Assembly (NCBI RefSeq): GCF_958298935.1
Contig: NC_084939.1
Span: 4,417,501-4,481,500 of the forward strand
DNA: 64,000 bases
From: Phragmites australis
Taxonomy: Eukaryota; Streptophyta; Magnoliopsida; Poales; Poaceae
Direction: 5' to 3'
Shown here: piece after piece, positions 59,276 to 64,000 of the stretch
Layout of the letters: each line of letters starts with the position of its first letter
Numbering within the stretch: position 1 is the first letter of the stretch
The notes under the pieces: model-generated
Databases searched by the model: none
Told to the model about the DNA's origin: nothing
Seen by the model: only the letters and a program-made list of their open reading frames with translations
Position numbers and translations under genes: made by a program

Positions 59276-60744
59276 GAGCAACTCCAATAGCACATCTATA
59301 TTTCACCCTTCATATACCTATATAGATTGTCATTTATAAAGATTTCTCTGCATATTACTCCACCACTCCAACAGCACATCCATATTTCACCTTTCATATT
59401 CTCTCTCCCATTTTTTAATAGTATTCTCAAACCAATTAGAGTATAATTCTGCAAAGCGCTCATTGTTGCACTCTTGAAAAGTCACACCGAGAAAGCAAGT
59501 ACCTAACCAACAACTATATGTCTAATTGTAAAACAGAAACGTAAACATATTAGTAAAAGCTTTCTGATTCACTTATTCATTTATCCATTCCCCCTCCCAG
59601 CGCAGCAGCGCTAGCCTCCCTCACACTGAGCACCTCACTCCTAGAGCACAGCACCAAGCAGCAGCACCACCACAACCCCATTTCCACCAAGCGCCGCCAC
59701 CAATTCTATAAGCCCAAGCTCAGATCCACCCCGGCCAAGCTCCCAGGAGCATTGGAGGAAGACTCATGTACCCTATTTGATCAACTCTCGCGCGAACCCG
59801 TCGATCCGTCGGCCGAATCGAGCATCGCGCACTTTCTTCCAAAGTCTGACCGCATCTCCATCCCTCACCATTGCTGCACCATGTTGCTGCCCCTCTCCGT
59901 CTACCTGCAGCACGGTAAGCATTACAGGGTTTCCCTATAGGTTAGGTGTGCGGCATTTTGGTGTTGCCCCGACGCCGGCGCGATCTGCAGCAGGACTCTG
60001 AGAGGAAGGGGAGGAAGGCGGGAGGGAAGCGGTGGTTGCTCGATAGTGGTCTAGGAGCACACGCTATATTTGGCGTGCGGCAAGGGTGATTTGGAGATCC
60101 TGCTAAAATGGCGTGTGTGACCGCGTGTCTGTTGGAGCGTGGTTTTTACGCAGCGCACGCTATTTTGGCAATAGGGGTGGGATAGCGTGGCTCTTAGGGC
60201 ACCTCCAACAGACTCCTGAAATTGATCCCAATAGCTACTTTTTAGGTACGTGAGCTCAAAACGTGATCCAACAGACACCCAAAACGGCTCTTCAAAAACA
60301 GCGACTCCCAAAACACGCCGGCCAACTCGCAACATCTAGCGACTCCCAATCGGGCTCCCACTCGGCAAATTCGTCGTCCCGTGCAGGTCCCGTGCTTGGC
60401 GCGCCTACTTCGCGCGTCGCCCGCAGTCCGCAGCCCGGCGAGCGGAGGTTCATCACGAGGGCGTCGTTCGGCGTCTGGCGACTGCGGCGCTTGTCGCCAA
60501 TGATGGATGGAGTATCTTCCTATACTTAAGCAGTCTTCATCCTTGTTGATCACGATTCTTACTGATCACGGTTTGAATTGTATCCATTTAAAAATATAGC
60601 CGTTTGGATATAGGGAATTAGATATTGGGAGTTTGTTGGAGAGTACAGCAATATTGAGAGAAAATTTTATTGGGAAGCTTACCTGTAGAGTGTTTTTGGG
60701 AGTGACTTTTTGGGAGTTTGTTGGAGTTGCCCTTAGAGTTGCTC
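59276..60744. mobile_element. Non-autonomous PIF/Harbinger element, copy 2, with nested MITE
   Basis: Starts GAGCAACTCCAATAGC and ends GAGTTGCTC, flanked by TTA (59273-59275 and 60745-60747). The left ~150 bp and right ~200 bp align with copy 1 (GGCGTGCGGC(A/G)AGGG shared). The centre (about 59590-59920) differs from copy 1 and looks like a captured leader/exon, ending CTGCAGCACGGTAAGC, a donor-like site. Native length about 930 bp after removing the nested MITE. Confidence 0.82.
60197..60732. mobile_element. PIF/Harbinger-type MITE, 536 bp, nested in the end of copy 2
   Basis: Ends GGGCACCTCCAACAGACTCC and GGGAGTTTGTTGGAGTTGCC with TTA on both sides (60194-60196 and 60733-60735). Removing it with one TTA restores the terminal GCTCTTAGAGTTGCTC of copy 2. 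No coding capacity. Confidence 0.88.
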
Positions 60745-60826
60745 TTATAGGGAGGCTTAGAGGGTTCTGTGTTTGGGGTGGGATTCTCTGACCGACAGGC
60801 TTAGAGGGAGGCTTAGGACAACGGTT

Positions 60827-61100
60827 AATGGATTCACAGCCGCTTGCTACGAGATCGTCCAACTTTGGCACGCCTCCAGCGCCACTCATCTCCATCGATC
60901 ACCTCTGCACCGGCACGACCGATCGATCGGAACTCCAGTGCCAAGGCTTTAATGGATTCACAGCCGCTTGCTACGAGACAAGTGCTACAAGTTGGAGTTG
61001 GACTTGCCGTTCGTCACAGTGAAGCCGAATTTGTGGCTCATGTACGTAGAAGAATGGAGTAATCGGGCCCTGAAGCTGAATCTGTGGCTCATGTACGTAC
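60827..61100 (+). repeat. Short direct repeats
   Basis: A perfect 28-bp repeat (containing GGATTCACAGCCGCTTGC) starts at 60827 and 60951, 124 bp apart. A ~22-bp repeat (GAAT(T/C)TGTGGCTCATGTACG) starts at 61027 and 61078. No gene is supported here. Confidence 0.85.
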
Positions 61101-63203
61101 TTGATCTGCGTGCCAAACCAGAGCTGAATTCGATTAATTTGAGGATCATGTACTTGGACTACTTGTATTGGTAAAGCTGATATTGCTATTATTAGCTCTT
61201 GCACAGTTTAACAGTTTCGTTGTTGCTTCTTGGTGTTGTATTGATATTCCCCCTTCCAGTCTCTTTCACTACATAGTCAGAACTTGAGACTTCGATTTGC
61301 ACACGTGCTGGTATGAGGTGGTATCTAGCCAATCAGATTGACGAGGTGCCTTTTTCATGGATCGGCGTGGAAATTTTGCGCGGTCCTTTCTTTTTTCTGC
61401 ACAGAATGGCATGGGTAGTCCGGTTTTGATATTGACTTCATGTTTTAGTCTACGTATTTACTAGGTAACGCTCAACTGAAATCTCACTCCGTTTCACGCG
61501 ACGGCGTGTCCGTGCGAACGCATCACGATACGTGCGGCAGAACGAGACCGAGCCCGACATGTTACATCTGTTATCGGGCCCGCACAAGCTATTGGACCTG
61601 GATCCAAACCCGTATTAGTGTGTCATTTCAACTTCATGTTGTTTTTGAACCGCACGCTGAGCTCCGGTTTCATCGAGACTTTGAGAGAGGGAGAGAGAGC
61701 GCGAAGTAGAGGAGGAGGCGATTTCATCGGCTGTGATGGTGATTTCCAGGCTGCGGAGCCCCAACGGCGGTTTTGTTCCTCTCCCGGTCGATCTCGTTGG
61801 TTCGTATTTATCTGTGTTGTCTGTCGTTTGGTCTCTCTCATTTCGTCTCTTTGGATCTGAGCAATTTGGTCGGCGGAAGCCTCGAGATGGTGATTTCCCG
61901 GCTACGGAGCCCCCACGGCGGACTTCTTTGCTGGTCAGCTACTTCATCTCCTGTGAGATGCTTCAGCTTGTCTGCTTGCGCTATGTTTGGTTGCGATTTC
62001 CCCTTTTTCAGTCGTGGAGTCTACAGTTTTCAAGTCGGCAGTGTTCTTCGGCAGTGACGTGCTTGAGCTTGTCTCGCGCTAGGTGTACTGCTCCCTCTCC
62101 GGTGCGCTAGATCATCTCCTCTTCAATTTTGGTTTGTGTTTTGTTTGCTTCTGATTCCCTCCCAATGCTTCCTGTCTTGGGCAATTTGTTGTTTCTGGCT
62201 GTGATTATCTATTCTAAATTAGCCATATGCCATTTGGCAAGTGTTTTTTGCTTGTTCATTCGATCTAATTTTACTGTAATTTGATCTAATTTCACTGCAA
62301 TTTAGTTGTCTAGGGTTCATGTGATTCTGTTAGCCATTTTCTTGTGCGAATTAAGATTGAACAATTAGGCAGTTTGCTTTTTGAATAATGGATATTATAC
62401 ATTGATTTCGGTTGTTATCAGTGTTAATGGGCTATAGTTATGGGTGGTTTCAGTTTAGTGGAATGTTGTTTCAGTGTAGTGGGACGTGGGTTGTGGAAGT
62501 GCTATGTGGTTCTTTTGCCTATTTACTCAGCTGAGGTGGTGTTAGCATTTGTCACTTCGGTAAGCGCATAGTTGTAGTTAGTTTCTTCTTCCTCTATATT
62601 TATATGAAAGTACAAAGGAATATATGAGTCAATCGAGTCATGAACCAGTTAAATGTTTAATGATATGTAATGAATATTTGTTGTTCTGGTTTGTGCTTAT
62701 ATGAAAGAACATGTTTGTCAGGTTCCTGTACTTGTTTCATATATTCTTATACTTGTTTCATATGTTAGTCAGGTTCTGAATCATGGATGATGATGAAAAT
62801 ATATTTTTATGATAATGAATCTGTTCATGGCAATGAAGAAAGTGAGTTTGAACTGAATTATGAAGAAGATAACTTAGAGATAAGACAATGGCAAGGTAAC
62901 TTATATAAAGTGTCTTTTACATCTTTCTAATTTTTTTTTAAAAAAATTGTTTAAAAATTCTTGCTTTGAATGTTGTTGTTTCTGTTTAAGCCGTATGTTC
63001 ATCAGAAGATGAAATTGATGATGATAAGCTTTTCAAGAGTTTCAAAATTTTGAGATAGGTATGTGTATCTATTTCTTAGTTTAATATGCAGCTAGTTTAA
63101 GATATGTTTAGTTTTAAATTTGTAGTTGTGAAAATAAACCTTTATGAAAATATAGATACAAGATTAGTTAAATTGACTGATATGTTTTGTTTTAAATTTG
63201 TAG
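61101..63203 (+). other. Promoter-like and intron-rich leader of the terminal ORF
   Basis: 61490-62110 is GC-rich and CpG-containing, with two diverged copies of a ~36-bp segment (TGGTGATTTCC(A/C)GGCT(G/A)CGGAG) at 61735 and 61886. 62110-62780 is T-rich, intron-like. An acidic exon-like piece (YDNESVHGNEESEFELNYEE) ends at a donor near 62896, and a second (SSEDEIDDDKLFKSF) lies at 62998-63055. Frames between them do not join cleanly. Confidence 0.4.
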
Positions 63204-63999
63204 ATGTCAAAATCAATTGAGTCTAATATTGGACATCCAGGTTTACGGTATCACAATAAAGTTGAAACAAGGATTTTCAAAGGAATTTCTACAGCTGGTT
63301 GCAGTAAAGCTGTTAGTAGGTGCAATCATTCATACTTTAGGGACATTGTTTTGTCTCTAGACCAGCATAGGAGAGTTGTTGTGGATGAGTATGGGTTTGC
63401 TATTCTTCTTGAATATGATGGTTGTCTTGTTCCTAAAAACTTTGTTCAATGGATAGCAGATCAAGTTGATGTCAACTGTTTAGATATTCATCTTGATGAT
63501 AAGATCATTCCTGTTTCTCCTTTATCTATCTATAAGGCCTTGGGTCTCCCAATAGGTGATCGAGATATTAGAGAAACTGGAGAATCTGGTAAAGCTGATT
63601 TTCTGACAAAAATCGAAGAAACTAACATTTCTCTGATAAAGTCATTTGGGTCCAAGATACTATCAAAAGAGGAGATGGCTGATGATCAATTCTTTCGATA
63701 TTTTATGGTTGTGGCATTGTCGACATTTTTGTGTCCCAATTCGAGCACAAAACCAAGTCCAAAGTACTTCAGTCCATTGATTGATGTTGCCATTGCAAGG
63801 GAATGGGACTAGTCAAAATTTGTGTATGAAAGATTATTCAATTATATCAAGAAGTACAGGAATAAGAAGAGAAAAACTTTGGATGGTTATATATACTTCC
63901 TTGTTGTATGTGTTCTATTGATCCTTTGTATTTTAAAATTTGTGTATGTGTTGTTTAGTATTTTTGTTATTAGTAATTTTTTATTTCTGTTATCTTATC
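63204..63999 (+). pseudogene. Plant-mobile-domain-like ORF (transposon-derived), broken by a stop
   Basis: 202-aa frame from an ATG at a 3' splice-like site (TTGTAG just before 63204). Blocks HSYFRDIVLSLDQHRRVVVD, GFAILLEYDGCLVPKNFVQW and IPVSPLSIYKALGLPIGDRD resemble the aminotransferase-like plant mobile domain of Ulp1-carrying transposons. The frame stops at a TAG (63810-63812), yet the same frame continues as SKFVYERLFNYIKKYRNKKR and GYIYFLVV, the expected next block, so the TAG is probably a nonsense mutation. The gene runs off the window, so any protease domain downstream is not visible. Function is uncertain. Confidence 0.55.
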
Positions 64000-64000
64000 A

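Overview
The window is nuclear DNA from a plant, most likely a grass (Poaceae). The evidence is GT-AG spliced genes, a chloroplast ribosomal protein gene with a GC-rich grass-like 5' part, two coiled-coil NLR genes of the grass RGA5/Pik-like type, and a dense population of plant transposons (Ty1/copia, Ty3/gypsy, CACTA, PIF/Harbinger, hAT, Mutator-like, Stowaway, Tourist). I cannot name the species. No bacterial operons, rRNA, canonical tRNA genes or CRISPR arrays were seen.

Layout. 0.4-2.6 kb: last six exons of an unidentified plus-strand gene whose final coding segment is duplicated just after the stop. 3.4-3.8 kb: the small intronless gene for plastid ribosomal protein PSRP6 (cL38). 4.5-13.6 kb: a transposon pile with a hAT relic, a minus-strand Ty1/copia element whose 3' LTR carries a solo LTR of another family, and a Ty3/gypsy 5' half fused to the copia element in one open reading frame. 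13.6-18.5 kb: mostly unassigned DNA, an unidentified broken coding fragment and a MITE. 19.1-24.7 kb: NLR-1, two exons, 936 aa predicted. 25.3-29.0 kb: a hAT-type MITE, a 1.14-kb Mutator-type foldback, a Stowaway MITE and a non-autonomous Harbinger element. 29.1-42.4 kb: a degenerate PIF/Harbinger element (transposase plus Myb/SANT ORF) interrupted by a solo LTR and a CACTA element, a second CACTA element with its own solo LTR, and transposon debris. 42.5-52.8 kb: a short-LTR retroelement carrying a PTB-like RRM fragment, with a 2.8-kb CACTA nested in its interior and a 4.3-kb Harbinger nested in its 3' LTR. 53.9-57.6 kb: NLR-2, 913 aa predicted, a same-strand paralogue of NLR-1. 59.3-60.7 kb: a second non-autonomous Harbinger copy with a MITE nested in its end. 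63.2 kb to the window end: a broken plant-mobile-domain-like ORF.

Biology. The genes that look functional are PSRP6 (plastid translation), NLR-1 and NLR-2 (candidate intracellular immune receptors), and probably the partial gene at the left edge. The two NLRs share intron position, phase and 5' leader sequence, so they are a segmental or tandem duplication whose intergenic space is now largely transposons. Most transposon boundaries given here rest on terminal motifs plus flanking target-site duplications read directly from the sequence. Several are confirmed by an uninterrupted paralogous copy elsewhere in the window or by restoration of an interrupted reading frame.
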